Of a stretch of 45,430 bases of DNA, positions 20,339 to 29,709 are shown piece after piece. The stretch is taken from NCBI GenBank assembly GCA_016720655.1, contig JADKKE010000014.1:1-45430 (forward strand), given 5' to 3'. Position 1 is the stretch's first letter; each line of letters opens with the position of its first letter. The notes under the pieces are model-generated. The model did no database searches. It worked only from the letters and a program-made list of their open reading frames with translations, and was not told the origin of the DNA. A program made the position numbers and the translations under genes. The DNA comes from Bacteroidota bacterium. Lineage in GTDB: Bacteria > Bacteroidota > Bacteroidia > AKYH767-A > 2013-40CM-41-45.

Positions 20339-20902
20339 ATGATCATCGGCATAATCATCCTCCTTGTACTCCTTGTCTTCTGGGTCATCAGCATTTACAA
20401 TAAACTTGTTCTTCTCCGAAACACCCGGGAAAATGCGTTTGCGGATATTGATGTGCAATTGAAACAGAGTAACGATCTGATTCCGCAATTGGTGGAAACA
20501 GTGAAAGGATATTCCTCTCATGAGAAAGATGTGCTGACTAAAATCACAGAAGCGCGTTCTGCGGTGATGGGTGCAACAACAATTGATGATAAGGTGAAGG
20601 CCGACAACCAACTGACTTCTGCATTGCAGGGATTAAAAGTTCAGATCGAAGCGTATCCGGATCTCAAGGCGAACCAGAATTTCATGCAACTCCAGGAAGA
20701 AATCTCGGATATCGAAAATAAACTGGCAGCGTCGAGAAGATTTTTTAATGGAGCAACCAGAGAACTCAACACAGGCATTGAATCCTTCCCGGGAAATCTC
20801 ATTGCAAAACAATTCGGCTTTTCAAGACAAACAATGTTTGATCTTGGTGTCGAGAAACGGACGCAACTGGACGAACCTCCTAAAATTAATTTCACATCAT
20901 GA
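20339..20902 (+). CDS. lemA: LemA family protein
   Basis: This 187-residue protein has an N-terminal membrane segment (IIGIIILLVLLVFWVISIYN), then the helical LemA domain with LRNTRENAFADIDVQLKQ, NDLIPQLVETVKGY and AASRRFFNGATRELNT. Family members are membrane-anchored with a cytoplasmic or periplasmic helical bundle, and their role is unclear. The partner downstream is an M48 (HtpX-like) protease that overlaps by 4 bases (ATGA), a common lemA-htpX pairing that suggests a functional unit in membrane protein quality control. The start at 20339 is right after the C-arm of the upstream repeat element. The frame is intact. Confidence 0.93.
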   Translation: MIIGIIILLVLLVFWVISIYNKLVLLRNTRENAFADIDVQLKQSNDLIPQLVETVKGYSSHEKDVLTKITEARSAVMGATTIDDKVKADNQLTSALQGLKVQIEAYPDLKANQNFMQLQEEISDIENKLAASRRFFNGATRELNTGIESFPGNLIAKQFGFSRQTMFDLGVEKRTQLDEPPKINFTS

Positions 20903-21816
20903 TTGAATACACCGGTATTCAGGGTCAGAAAAGCCGGAACAACAGAAATTCGATTTTTTTATTGGTTCTGTTTCCGGTGCTGCTTTTGGCAATGTTCTGG
21001 ACTATTTTTTTATTCCTCGATCAAAAAGACACGGTACAAATTAATTTTTTCACTCAGGTTGCTCCTGTCATTCTTGTTTGTGTTGGAATTTGGTTCCTGA
21101 TTGCCTGGGGACTCAACACAAAGATGATTCAATGGGCAACGGGCGCTAAGACTCTGGAAAGAACCGAGAACAAAAGGGTTTACAATATCGTCGAAAATCT
21201 TTGCATTGCGAACGGTATGAAAATGCCCGCGATCTATTTGATTGAAGACAGTTCTCTCAATGCTTTCGCAAGTGGTATCAACGACAGTTCCTATTCGGTT
21301 ACTTTTTCAAAAGGCTTGATCGACAAGCTTGATGATGCAGAACTTGAAGGAGTGGTTGCACATGAACTGTCACACATTCGAAACCGTGACACACGAATGC
21401 TCATCATCTCTATAATATTTGTTGGCGTCTTTTCTTTTCTTGCTGAAATAGCTTTACGAAGCATTCGTTTGGGCGGGAGGAAATCCGAGAAAGGCGGAGG
21501 TCTGATCATCCTCGTAGCTATTGTTGTAACTGCATTGGCTTATTTTCTTTCCATGCTCATGCGATTTGGCATCTCCCGCAGTCGTGAATACATGGCCGAT
21601 GCCGGCGCCGCTGAAATGACAAAAAATCCACAAGCCCTGGCTTCCGCACTGAAAAAAATTTCAACAGATCCTTTCATCGAAGCCGTGCAAAACAGAGATG
21701 TAGCCCAGCTTTTCATCAACAACCCCACTCCTTCTCACCACCGCGCCTCCTGGGACAACCTCTTCTCAACTCACCCGCCTATTGAAAAGAGGATTGAGTA
21801 TTTGGAGCAGTTTTAG
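20899..21816 (+). CDS. M48 family membrane zinc metalloprotease (HtpX-like)
   Basis: 305 residues with membrane segments at about 19-40, 52-70, 165-187 and 200-222. The zinc motif is HELSH at 155-159 in GVVAHELSHIRNRD, and the third ligand lies in SREYMADAGAAEMT (near 229). NAFASGINDSSYSVTFSKGL is the usual substrate-cleft region. HtpX-type proteases degrade misfolded membrane proteins. The C-terminus THPPIEKRIEYLEQF is typical. It overlaps lemA by 4 bases, which indicates translational coupling. The stop TAG merges into the following GTATAAGG heptamer arm. The frame is intact. Confidence 0.93.
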   Translation: MIEYTGIQGQKSRNNRNSIFLLVLFPVLLLAMFWTIFLFLDQKDTVQINFFTQVAPVILVCVGIWFLIAWGLNTKMIQWATGAKTLERTENKRVYNIVENLCIANGMKMPAIYLIEDSSLNAFASGINDSSYSVTFSKGLIDKLDDAELEGVVAHELSHIRNRDTRMLIISIIFVGVFSFLAEIALRSIRLGGRKSEKGGGLIILVAIVVTALAYFLSMLMRFGISRSREYMADAGAAEMTKNPQALASALKKISTDPFIEAVQNRDVAQLFINNPTPSHHRASWDNLFSTHPPIEKRIEYLEQF

Positions 21817-22018
21817 GTATAAGGTATTAGGTATAAAGTATAAGGTACGGCCACACAAACCAACATTCTCCCTTTTAAAAGGATTGGGGTTTTAAACAAG
21901 GGTTAAATACTCATAGAAGGTAAAAGGCCTTTGCAAATTCTTAATGTCACCTTTAAAATGACTTCAATTATCAATCAAGGAAGCATACCTAATACTTAAT
22001 ACCTTATACTTAATACCT
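21815..22018. repeat. Heptamer-arm element, long version (GGTATAA family)
   Basis: The G-arm (GGTATAA, GGTATTA, AGTATAA) begins inside the stop of the HtpX-like gene. The core starts GGTACGGCCACACAAACC and ends ATCAATCAAGGAAGCATACC. The C-arm (CTAATAC, TTAATAC, CTTATAC) is broadly complementary to the G-arm. Confidence 0.85.
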
Positions 22019-22023
22019 CATTC

Positions 22024-22134
22024 AAGTATAAGGTACGAGGCCATCACGAATCCAACATTCACTCATTATAATGAATGCAGGTATCAATCAAGGGAGCATA
22101 CCTTATACTTTATACCTAATACCTAATACCACCT
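22024..22134. repeat. Heptamer-arm element, short version, sharing core ends with its neighbour
   Basis: The G-arm fragment AAGTATAAGGTACGAGGCC is followed by a shorter core. The core shares CCAACATTC and TATCAATCAAGG.AGCATACC with the preceding element. The C-arm (CTTATAC, TTTATAC, CTAATAC) runs up to the mscL stop codon. Confidence 0.85.
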
Positions 22135-22548
22135 TCATTTCCTCAACAAATCCCTTATCTCCGTCAACAATACCTGATCCTTCGTAGGAGCCGGCGGTGC
22201 TGATGGTGCTGTTGCTTTTTTTCGTTTCATTTTGTTCACGGCTTTCACGATCATGAAAATGACGAATGCTACGATGACAAAATCAATAGTGGCTTCCAAA
22301 AATGAGCCTAGATTCATAGTTACAGGAGCAATTTCTTTTCCATCGGCTCCCATTGAACCGGCTTTTAATGTAAGCTTCCATGCGCTGAAATCCGTTTCTC
22401 CGATGAGTAATCCGATGATCGGTGATACGATATCATCGACAAGGGACGAAACAATTTTGCCGAATGCGCCGCCAATGACTACACCGACAGCCAAATCCAC
22501 AACATTTCCTTTGTTGATGAACTCTTTGAATTCTTTCATGAAACCCAT
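22135..22548 (-). CDS. mscL: Large-conductance mechanosensitive channel
   Basis: The 137-residue homopentameric channel opens under membrane tension to release solutes during osmotic downshock. The start MGFMKEFKEFINKGNVVDLAVGVVIGGAF (read as KEFKEFINKGNVVDLAVG plus VVIGGAFGKIVSS) is the diagnostic MscL N-terminus and TM1. A periplasmic loop (about 52-80) and TM2 (FVIVAFVIFMIVKAVN) follow, then a basic linker and a C-terminal helix (LLTEIRDLLRK). It is convergent with the HtpX-like gene; the gap between them is entirely repeat elements. The frame is intact. The 270 bases upstream, up to asnB, are AT-rich and show nothing recognisable. Confidence 0.96.
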   Translation of the reverse strand: MGFMKEFKEFINKGNVVDLAVGVVIGGAFGKIVSSLVDDIVSPIIGLLIGETDFSAWKLTLKAGSMGADGKEIAPVTMNLGSFLEATIDFVIVAFVIFMIVKAVNKMKRKKATAPSAPPAPTKDQVLLTEIRDLLRK

Positions 22549-22818
22549 AACATGTTCGTTTTAAGATTATGAAATTAAAATTCGTTTTATCCTTTGGACA
22601 AATCGAATCCTTTCCTTTGCATTCAATATTAGAAAAAAAAATAAATGTTTGTAAAGTTATTCTCCCGATTTATTCGTTGTAGAAGTTGATTCAGAGCCAA
22701 AACCATTCTTTTACAATGTGTTTGAATAAAATATCATTCGTTTTAGAAATGAAATTTATCGAAAGAAAATTTCCGTGCATGAATTGAAATTCACATTTTT
22801 ACAGTGTAATTCAGAACT

Positions 22819-24734
22819 ATGTGCGGGATAACCGGTGTTGTTGCTTATACTGATAAGGGTTTATCCGCTCTTGGCAAAATTCAGGATGCAGTTTCCTGCC
22901 TCAACAAACGCGGTCCGGATTCCCATGGTGTTTTTACAAAGGACAAAGTTGCCCTCGGGCAAACCCGTTTGTCTATCATTGATACCTCGGATGCCGCTAT
23001 CCAGCCGATGACGGATGCGAGCGGACGGTATACGATAATATTCAACGGAGAATTTTTCAATTTCAAAGAACACCGGAGCTTTGTAGAGTCTAAGGGAATT
23101 CAATTGCGGTCCGAGAGTGATACTGAAGTTTTATTGTATCTCTATATCCTTGAAGGAGAACGTTGCCTGGAAAGAGTCAATGGCTTTTTTGCTCTTGCCA
23201 TTTATGATCAGCTGGAACAAACTCTTTTTATCGCCCGTGACAGAATGGGTATCAAACCCCTGCTGTATTTTCAGGATGATGACCGTTTTCTTTTCGGGAG
23301 CGAAATGAAAGCATTGATGGCTTTGGGAATTCCGAAAGAACTGGACTTTGCATCTCTCTCGATTTACTTTCAACTCAATTACATCGCCGGACCTGCTTCG
23401 ATTTTCAAAGGAGTACAGAAGCTGGAACCCGGACATTTTCTGTACCTGAACATTTTGGATCCTGAAAAAAACAGGAAACAATGTTATTACGAAATTCCAT
23501 TTCCTGACGAAGCCACACTTGCCGGATCTGCTTCACTCAGCTATTCGCAACAACAACAACGTTTGCGTCAATTGCTGGATGAATCTGTGAAAAGGAGATT
23601 AATTTCCGATGTACCACTGGGTGCTTTCCTCAGCGGCGGAATTGATTCTTCTGTGATTGTTGCCCTGGCTTCAAAACACACGGATCACCTGCGCACTTTT
23701 TCTATTGGCTTTCGCGATGAACCGATCTTTGATGAAACGGAATATGCCTCCCTGGTTGCAAAAAAATTCAATACAGATCATACTGTTTTTAAATTGAGCA
23801 ATGATGATCTCTTCCAGCACCTTTTTGATACGCTGGATTATATCGATGAACCCTTTGCCGACAGCTCAGCATTGAATGTGTATATCCTGAGCAAAGAAAC
23901 ACGTAAACATGTGACTGTTGCCCTGAGCGGAGATGGAGCGGATGAACTCTTTGGTGGATATAACAAACACGAAGCAGAGCGAAAGGCACGTGCCGGCGGA
24001 CTCATGAACAAGATTTTGAAGACCGGTGCCCCCCTACTCAAAGTATTACCACAATCCCGTAATAAAAAAAGCACTGATTTTTCCGGCGTGCTAATCGAAT
24101 GGCAACAGGTTTGCAACTCAGTGATGCGCATCGCTATTGGCGCTGGGCTGCATTTGAAGATGAAGCGGAAGTTCAGAAACTTTTTCGTTCCGGTACTCCC
24201 TCATATCATGCAGAATACAAATCCAGAAAAGCTGAGATCCTGAAAAACATTGGAAGAACAAAAGATATTCAGGATGTCTTGTACACAGACATGCACCTGG
24301 TTCTTGTGAACGACATGCTTGTGAAAGTTGACCAGATGTCCATGGCCAATTCCCTGGAAGTTCGTGTTCCATTCCTGGATTATACAGTTGTCGATTTTGC
24401 TTTTTCTCTGCCAATAGAATCCAAAATAAATCCGGAAGGCCGAAAACGGATCCTCCGCGATGCATTCAGAAATGACTTACCGGAAGAATTGTATCACAGA
24501 AGTAAAAAAGGTTTTGAAGTTCCTTTGTTGAAATGGTTTCGAAAGGAATTAAAACCACTCATCACGGATGAGCTTCTTTCCGAATCTTTTGTCGAAGCAC
24601 AGGGTATTTTTAACTATGGGGAAATTGATCGTTTGAAGAAAAAATTATTCAGTCTCAATCCGGGTGATGCACATGCAAAAATCTGGGCACTGGTGGTTTT
24701 CCAGTATTGGTGGAGAAAATGGATGAAAGACTAA
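22819..24734 (+). CDS. asnB: Asparagine synthase (glutamine-hydrolysing), frameshifted
   Basis: About 638 residues. The N-terminal class II glutaminase domain starts MCGITGVVAY with the catalytic Cys2 and carries NKRGPDSHG, LGQTRLSIID and IFNGEFFNF. The synthetase domain has the PP-loop ATP motif VPLGAFLSGGIDSSVI, then DYIDEPFADSSALN and LSGDGADELFGGYNKH. One base is lost in the T run near 24080; the frame resumes at RMATGLQLSDAHRYW and continues through KVDQMSMANSLEVRVPFLD, ending WWRKWMKD. It could serve asparagine supply or, as in many exopolysaccharide loci, sugar or peptide amidation; the isolated context favours the former. It converges with the DUF4907 gene. Confidence 0.92.
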
Positions 24735-24750
24735 ACAATTGAAACACAAA

Positions 24751-25182
24751 TTACAAAACACCAAGACTATCCAGTTCTTCTTTTGAAACACTTGGTGGCA
24801 TAATATTCTTCCGGATCTTAGTAAGGATAAATTCTCCTGCCTTTCTCGCAGCCTGTTCCGTTGCAAAACCACGGTTCCCTGCAATTGCCGGGATATGCGG
24901 CTGATGAATATACGGTTTGCCATCAGCGAAAATATCATAGCCAAATCCACCGGAACCTTCTACACTGGAAAAAATACGCAATTCGAATTTAAGATCCGAT
25001 GATGGGCCCGAGGGAAGCTGAACACCTCCGCTATCCGCAACATCAGAAATCTGCGATGCACCTGAAGCAGCCACAGAATCAGAGCCTTCTTGTTGAGTGA
25101 TTCCTTTTTCCTGCGATGAATTTGATGTGCAGGAAATGATGGCAGTACACAAACCTGCAAAAACCAGATTTTTCAGTTTCAT
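24751..25182 (-). CDS. DUF4907 lipoprotein
   Basis: A 143-residue protein with a lipoprotein signal peptide: MKLKNLVFAGLCTAIISC, with the lipidated Cys at 18. A Ser/Gln-rich linker (about 20-65) follows, then a conserved domain with GGFGYDIFADGKPYIHQP, IPAIAGNRGFATEQAARKAG and IRKNIMPPSVSKEELDSLGVL. I recognise this as the DUF4907 pattern of Bacteroidota; no function is known. It sits 62 bases downstream of the M2 peptidase on the same strand and may share its transcript. It converges with asnB. The frame is intact. Confidence 0.78.
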   Translation of the reverse strand: MKLKNLVFAGLCTAIISCTSNSSQEKGITQQEGSDSVAASGASQISDVADSGGVQLPSGPSSDLKFELRIFSSVEGSGGFGYDIFADGKPYIHQPHIPAIAGNRGFATEQAARKAGEFILTKIRKNIMPPSVSKEELDSLGVL

Positions 25183-25244
25183 AGAAATAAATGTCTATTC
25201 CTTAGGGTGTTGATTTTATTGAAATGAATAAATTATTTCTGAGA

Positions 25245-26779
25245 TTATTTCATCTCCGGCATCGTATACTTTCTGCCCTGATTTTCTTTCTTCAGCCAAT
25301 CCATCAGAGGTGAAAAATACTCAAGCATTGCCCGAGCGCTCAGGTCTTCACCGGTATTGTCTTTCAACAACACTCTCCAATCCATGCTGCTTCCGGGTTT
25401 CATGATGTCTCCGATAAATTTTCCAACCTCTTTGTTCCCAAAATAATTCGTTGCATGCGGATCTTCGTGCAAAATATTTTTTGAAATGTAATCGTGCACC
25501 TGGAACAAGAGGATGAATGACAAAGCATAATCATAATACTGCGCAGGGTAAAGGGTTTCTGCATCGCTGCAAGTCCCATCATACTTCCCAAAGCTTCATG
25601 GTAAGCACGATTCGCGCCTTCACGAAGCAGATAGGGAACATTGGGATTGCTGTATGACAAATAATAATAGATGTGTCCGTACTCATGATGCACGGTTTCA
25701 TACCACTGAGAATTGGGGACAATACTCATCAGTGAACGCACATCCTGATCAAGATCCATGTGCCAGGCGGAGGCATGGGTATTTTTCTTAAAGCCTGCAT
25801 CTTTGGCTACAGGATACAAGCTGGATTTATCCCAAAATGATTTTGGAAGCTCCGGAAATCCCAGGGACACGTAAAACTTTTCTCCCTGTTTCGCTACCCA
25901 TTCTGCATCTTTCAGTTTCAAGGCGCTGTCCAGGTTCAATCCTTCAACAGTCACCATCTCACTCCAGTCCTGGCCCCAACGATTGCTCAGCCAATGTGCC
26001 GGAATATAATCCGGAACATCTTTCACTCCATATTTTTTTGCGAGTTCATAACGCAAATACGTATGCAATTCACGATAGAGCGGATTCAACTCCTTGTTGA
26101 ATTTGCGAAGCATCTCCATCATCTCTTCGGTTTTCATTCCATAATCCGAGACCTGATAAGTGAAATAATCAGGATATCCCAGGCCTTGCACAACTTTGTT
26201 GCGCAAATCGCGGAGATTGATCAATCCGGGTTTCAGAGTCGCACCGATGGCTTTGCTGGATTCCCATGCTTTTCTTCTTGCAGTAGTATCCTTTGCTTCA
26301 GCAAGAATGGAATCGATATCATTCGGTGTTACTTCTTTTCCGTCGATTTCAAATTTGTAACCGTAGAGGTGTTCCGTTTGTGCTGTACCAGCTTTGATGA
26401 GTTCTTTCACTGTCTCTTCCGCACTCTCCGGATTCCCTGCTGCGAGGTAGAGAACTTTTTTCAACTGCTTCACCTGGAGCGGTGTAAGGTCTTTCTCCCA
26501 TTTCAAAAACTCCGTCGCCTTATCAATATTCTCCTTGCTCCCGGTGAACTTTGCCATTGTTTCGTCGGCAAGTCTTGAGGTATACGCATTCATGGTATCG
26601 CCTTCAACAATATGCGTGTTCACCGACCACTGTCCTTCACTCGAGACAGCACACAATTCTTTATACTTCGCATTGTAAGTGTCGAGATAAGTCTGAACTT
26701 CTTTTTGATGATCCGCAGATTCATTTTTGCAGGCAAAGAAGATCAATCCAAGAGAGAGAAAATAAATGACTTTTTTCAT
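25245..26779 (-). CDS. M2 family (ACE-like) peptidyl-dipeptidase lipoprotein with internal deletion
   Basis: A secreted zinc dipeptidyl carboxypeptidase of the angiotensin-converting-enzyme family. It has a lipoprotein-type signal (MKKVIYFLSLGLIFFAC, Cys17), then a long helical region, the zinc motif HEYGH at about 365-369 (in VHHEYGHIYYYLSY), and the third ligand Glu395 in REGANRAYHEALGSMMG. After AAMQKPF the sequence jumps directly to YPAQYYDYALSF, which in other M2 enzymes lies roughly 100 residues further on. The WW-containing helical lid segment is thus missing, and the ORF is ~511 residues rather than ~600. A frame change occurs at the same place, near 25550. The zinc ligands are kept; activity is doubtful unless the gap is an assembly error. 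Confidence 0.88.
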
Positions 26780-26845
26780 GCTATTGTTTTTACAATTTTA
26801 TGATTGAGAATTTTGAAGGCTTTGGGGATGCAAGTATAAGGAATT

Positions 26846-26878
26846 TTGGGGACGAGGGGCGGGGGACGAGGGACGGAG
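26846..26878. repeat. Single G-arm of GGGACGA/GGGACGG heptamers
   Basis: A run of GGGGACGAGGGGCGGGGGAC-type units without a matching C-arm nearby, between the M2 peptidase start and the tRNA-Ala terminator. Confidence 0.7.
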
Positions 26879-26886
26879 CTATATCC

Positions 26887-26918
26887 AAAAAAAAGAGGCC
26901 CGCGATGGAACCTCTTTT
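26887..26918 (-). terminator. Terminator of the tRNA-Ala transcript
   Basis: On the minus strand AAAAGAGG pairs with CCTCTTTT across a 12-base loop, with a T8 tail. It lies after the tRNA-like remnant, which suggests that tRNA and remnant are transcribed together. Confidence 0.75.
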
Positions 26919-26922
26919 ATGG

Positions 26923-26984
26923 TGGAGCATATCGGAGTCCCGCACGAGCGGGATGACCTTCCCGTTGACACGGGACGCTCTGGC
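26923..26984 (-). pseudogene. tRNA-like remnant downstream of tRNA-Ala
   Basis: It shares TGGAGCATATCGGAGTC with the 3' end of the real tRNA 90 bases away, as well as GATGACCT and CGCTCT at the same relative places. The T-loop is replaced by a hairpin CCCGC/GCGGG and the anticodon arm by TCCCG/CGGGA, while the D-loop and 5' acceptor half are absent. It cannot fold as a normal tRNA. Confidence 0.65.
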
Positions 26985-27012
26985 AAAATAAAACTCCCAC
27001 TGATTCGTGTTG

Positions 27013-27086
27013 TGGAGCATATCGGAGTCGAACCGATGACCTCTTGCATGCCATGCAAACGCTCTAGCCAGCTGAGCTAATGCCCC
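27013..27086 (-). tRNA. tRNA-Ala (GGC)
   Basis: The 74-base cloverleaf folds fully. The acceptor is GGGGCAT with ATGCTCC and discriminator A; the D-stem is GCTC/GAGC; the anticodon stem is TTTGC/GCAAG around the loop ATGGCAT, giving anticodon GGC; the T-stem is ATCGG/CCGAT with loop TTCGACT. CCA is not encoded. A 21-bp perfect inverted repeat lies just upstream and a tRNA-like remnant just downstream. Confidence 0.97.
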
Positions 27087-27092
27087 ATTTTT

Positions 27093-27195
27093 TAGTGGTT
27101 AGTAGTTAGTGATTAGTGGTTGGTATGACTTCTGTTAATTGCTGAATAAACAGCCAATAGCAACCCGTACCAACCACTAATCACTAACCACCAAC
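27093..27195. repeat. Hairpin element with 21-bp perfect arms (TTAGTGG family)
   Basis: The bases at 27105-27125 (GTTAGTGATTAGTGGTTGGT plus A) are the exact reverse complement of 27168-27188. Both arms are TTAGTGG/TGGTTGG-type heptamers. The core is 42 bases. The element stands 7 bases from the 5' end of tRNA-Ala. Confidence 0.92.
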
Positions 27196-27335
27196 AACAA
27201 AAAAGAGAGTTGCAAAGAAAAATAAAATTCCCACACCGACACGTCAATTTTGGAATTTCAAAGGTATTTATGGTTTATCAACAATTGATGTTGGAGAGGA
27301 GATGGAAGAAAAGCCTGTTTCAATTCTATTTGTAT

Positions 27336-27343
27336 TATTTTTG
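27336..27343 (+). promoter_or_regulatory. -7 promoter element of the tamL-like gene
   Basis: TATTTTTG matches TAnnTTTG and lies 26 bases before the start codon. No TTTG was found at the usual -33 spacing. Confidence 0.5.
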
Positions 27344-27369
27344 CCAGAACCGCTGAAGAATCCGGCAAA

Positions 27370-29709
27370 GTGTATTTTAAAAAATATCCCCTTTACATTC
27401 TCTTTTTTGCCCTGACTTTTTACGCCTGTAATCCAGCACGTAAATTGCCGGAAGGTCAATACCTTCTCACCAAGAATGTGATTGTTGCCGATACAGGACT
27501 CATCGAGAAAGACCGTCTGGCATCTTTGATCAAACAAAAGCCAAACAGAAAAATATTAGGCGTTTTCCGATTTCACCTTGGGGTGTATAATCTCGGGAAT
27601 CATGGAAAGCCAACCAAATTTAAAAACTGGTTGAAAAGTATCGGAGAAGAACCGACCATCCTCGATACCGCACTTGTAGAAAAATCTCGGAATCAAATCA
27701 ATCTCCTTGTACACAAGCAGGGATTCTTTAATTCCACAGTTACTGATACTGTACTGTACAAGCACAAAACTGCGAAAGTGAATTATGCCATAAATTATGG
27801 CAGACCCTACCTCATACGGAATGTTGTCTACGATACTAAAGATCCTGTCTTAAAAAATCTCCTTTTCCTCTTTGATTCACACGGGATCCTCAACAAAGGG
27901 AGTCGTTACGATGAAGATCTCATTGAAAAGGAACGTGATAAGATTGCCAGTGATATCAAAGACAGGGGATATTATTTTTTTAGCAAGAATTACATCACAA
28001 TTCAGGTAGATAGTTCGCTCGGCACGCATGAGACGGACTTATTTTTTTACATCAATCGTAAAAACGAAAATATCGATCCTGCACTGATCGGCAACAGTCC
28101 GATTGAAAACCATCACAGCTATACTTTACGGAATATTTATATCCAGACAGATTTTAATCCGAAAGATCCTACCCACTCGATTCCGCAGGATACTATTTAT
28201 TATCACGGATATTATCTTTTGTCGCAGGATTCCGAGCGTATCATCCGCAACGATCAGCTCCTGGGTACAATTTTTTTTAAAACCGGTGACTTGTATCTGC
28301 AGCCGAGTGTTGATTATTCGTATACACGCCTGCAGGATCTGAACATTTTCAAATTTATCAATATCCAGTTTTCAGAAGTACCGAGGGAGTTTGAGACCGA
28401 TAGTTTCAAACTTGATGTAACAATCCAGCTCACTCCGATGGATCAGCAGGATGTGACCTTCGAAGCGGAAGCAACGAATACCGGCGGTAACCTCGGACTT
28501 GCCGGAAGTGTTGGTTATCGAAATAAAAACCTCTTTCGAAATGCGGAGGTTTTGGAAATAAAAGTTAAAGGAGCCGTCGAAGCCTTACCGAATTTTAATC
28601 AGCCCACAGAAAATAAAAAAATATTTGCCTTCAATACCTTTGAACTGGGTCCGCAGGTGAATCTGACTTTTAAGAAATTTTTACTGCCGAAATTTATTAC
28701 CAAAGGAACCTCCCGGTATTTCAATCCGCGGACCAACCTGAATATCGGTTACAATTACCAGAACCGTCCTGATTTTACACGATCCATTCTCAATATATCT
28801 TTGGGATATCTCTGGAAAGGGTCAAAGACGCAACGCTTCGCAGTGTATCCCTTTGAAGTGAATTCTGTTTATGTGAACCCCTCCCCTGCTTTTCAGGCCA
28901 AACTCGATAGCCTCAACGATCCGCGGTTGTTGTATAGTTACGATACACATTTGATTCCTTCCGGCCGCTTTACATGGGTGTTCAACAACCAGGAGATTCG
29001 TAAAAACGGAAACTTTTTTTTCGTTCGTGGAAATCTGGAATTTGCAGGATTGATACTTACCGGTCTTGCCAAACCATTAAATCTGAAAACAGACGCGGAA
29101 GGAAATTACAAAGTTTTTGATATTAAATATTCCCAATACATCAAGCCGGACATCGATATGAGTTATCATCAGCTCCTCGATCCGAACAATTCTCTGGTGT
29201 ACCGGATCGCGGCAGGAATTGGAATACCGGTTTTCACTTCGAGGGCATTGCCTTTCGAAAAAAGTTTTTTTGCAGGAGGAGCCAACAGCTTGCGCGCCTG
29301 GAGTGCGCGAACCCTCGGTCCGGGTGCATACAAGAAGCTCGTCAATATTGAACAAAGTGGTGATATTAAAATCGAAGCGAATTTCGAATACCGCTCTTTT
29401 CTCCTCCACCTGCTGGAAAGTGCACAACTGGAAGGCGCGGCTTTTGTGGATGCAGGAAATATCTGGACACGCAACGATGATCCTGCACGACCCGGATCGC
29501 AATTCGAATTTCAACACATGATCAAGGAAATGGGACTGGGCGCAGGTGTCGGACTTCGTTTCAATTTCTCTTTCTTTATCCTCCGCCTCGATGCTGCGGT
29601 GAAACTACGTGATCCTTCTCTCGACCTGGCCAAACGTTGGGTGTATCCCAATCAGAAATTTGTCATCGGCGACATCACTCCGAATCTGGCGATTGGTTAT
29701 CCTTTCTAA
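27370..29709 (+). CDS. tamL: TamL-type BamA/TamA family outer-membrane lipoprotein
   Basis: A 779-residue Omp85-family protein. The N-terminus MYFKKYPLYILFFALTFYAC with Cys20 is a lipoprotein signal, the hallmark of the Bacteroidota TamL form. POTRA-like modules follow (YLLTKNVIVADTG; INLLVHKQGFFNSTV; NYAINYGRPYLIRNVVYD). The C-terminal half is a bacterial surface antigen (D15) beta-barrel with SFFAGGANSLRAWSARTLGP and AAFVDAGNIW, ending in the aromatic IGYPF. TamA proteins help insert outer-membrane proteins; a TamB partner is not in this window. The start codon is GTG, chosen because it yields the lipoprotein signal. A strong bidirectional terminator follows the stop. The frame is intact over 2.3 kb. 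Confidence 0.88.
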   Translation: MYFKKYPLYILFFALTFYACNPARKLPEGQYLLTKNVIVADTGLIEKDRLASLIKQKPNRKILGVFRFHLGVYNLGNHGKPTKFKNWLKSIGEEPTILDTALVEKSRNQINLLVHKQGFFNSTVTDTVLYKHKTAKVNYAINYGRPYLIRNVVYDTKDPVLKNLLFLFDSHGILNKGSRYDEDLIEKERDKIASDIKDRGYYFFSKNYITIQVDSSLGTHETDLFFYINRKNENIDPALIGNSPIENHHSYTLRNIYIQTDFNPKDPTHSIPQDTIYYHGYYLLSQDSERIIRNDQLLGTIFFKTGDLYLQPSVDYSYTRLQDLNIFKFINIQFSEVPREFETDSFKLDVTIQLTPMDQQDVTFEAEATNTGGNLGLAGSVGYRNKNLFRNAEVLEIKVKGAVEALPNFNQPTENKKIFAFNTFELGPQVNLTFKKFLLPKFITKGTSRYFNPRTNLNIGYNYQNRPDFTRSILNISLGYLWKGSKTQRFAVYPFEVNSVYVNPSPAFQAKLDSLNDPRLLYSYDTHLIPSGRFTWVFNNQEIRKNGNFFFVRGNLEFAGLILTGLAKPLNLKTDAEGNYKVFDIKYSQYIKPDIDMSYHQLLDPNNSLVYRIAAGIGIPVFTSRALPFEKSFFAGGANSLRAWSARTLGPGAYKKLVNIEQSGDIKIEANFEYRSFLLHLLESAQLEGAAFVDAGNIWTRNDDPARPGSQFEFQHMIKEMGLGAGVGLRFNFSFFILRLDAAVKLRDPSLDLAKRWVYPNQKFVIGDITPNLAIGYPF

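Noticed and set aside
26923..26984. Second functional tRNA
   Set aside because: It lacks the 5' acceptor half and D-loop, and the T-loop is replaced by a long hairpin, so no cloverleaf can form.
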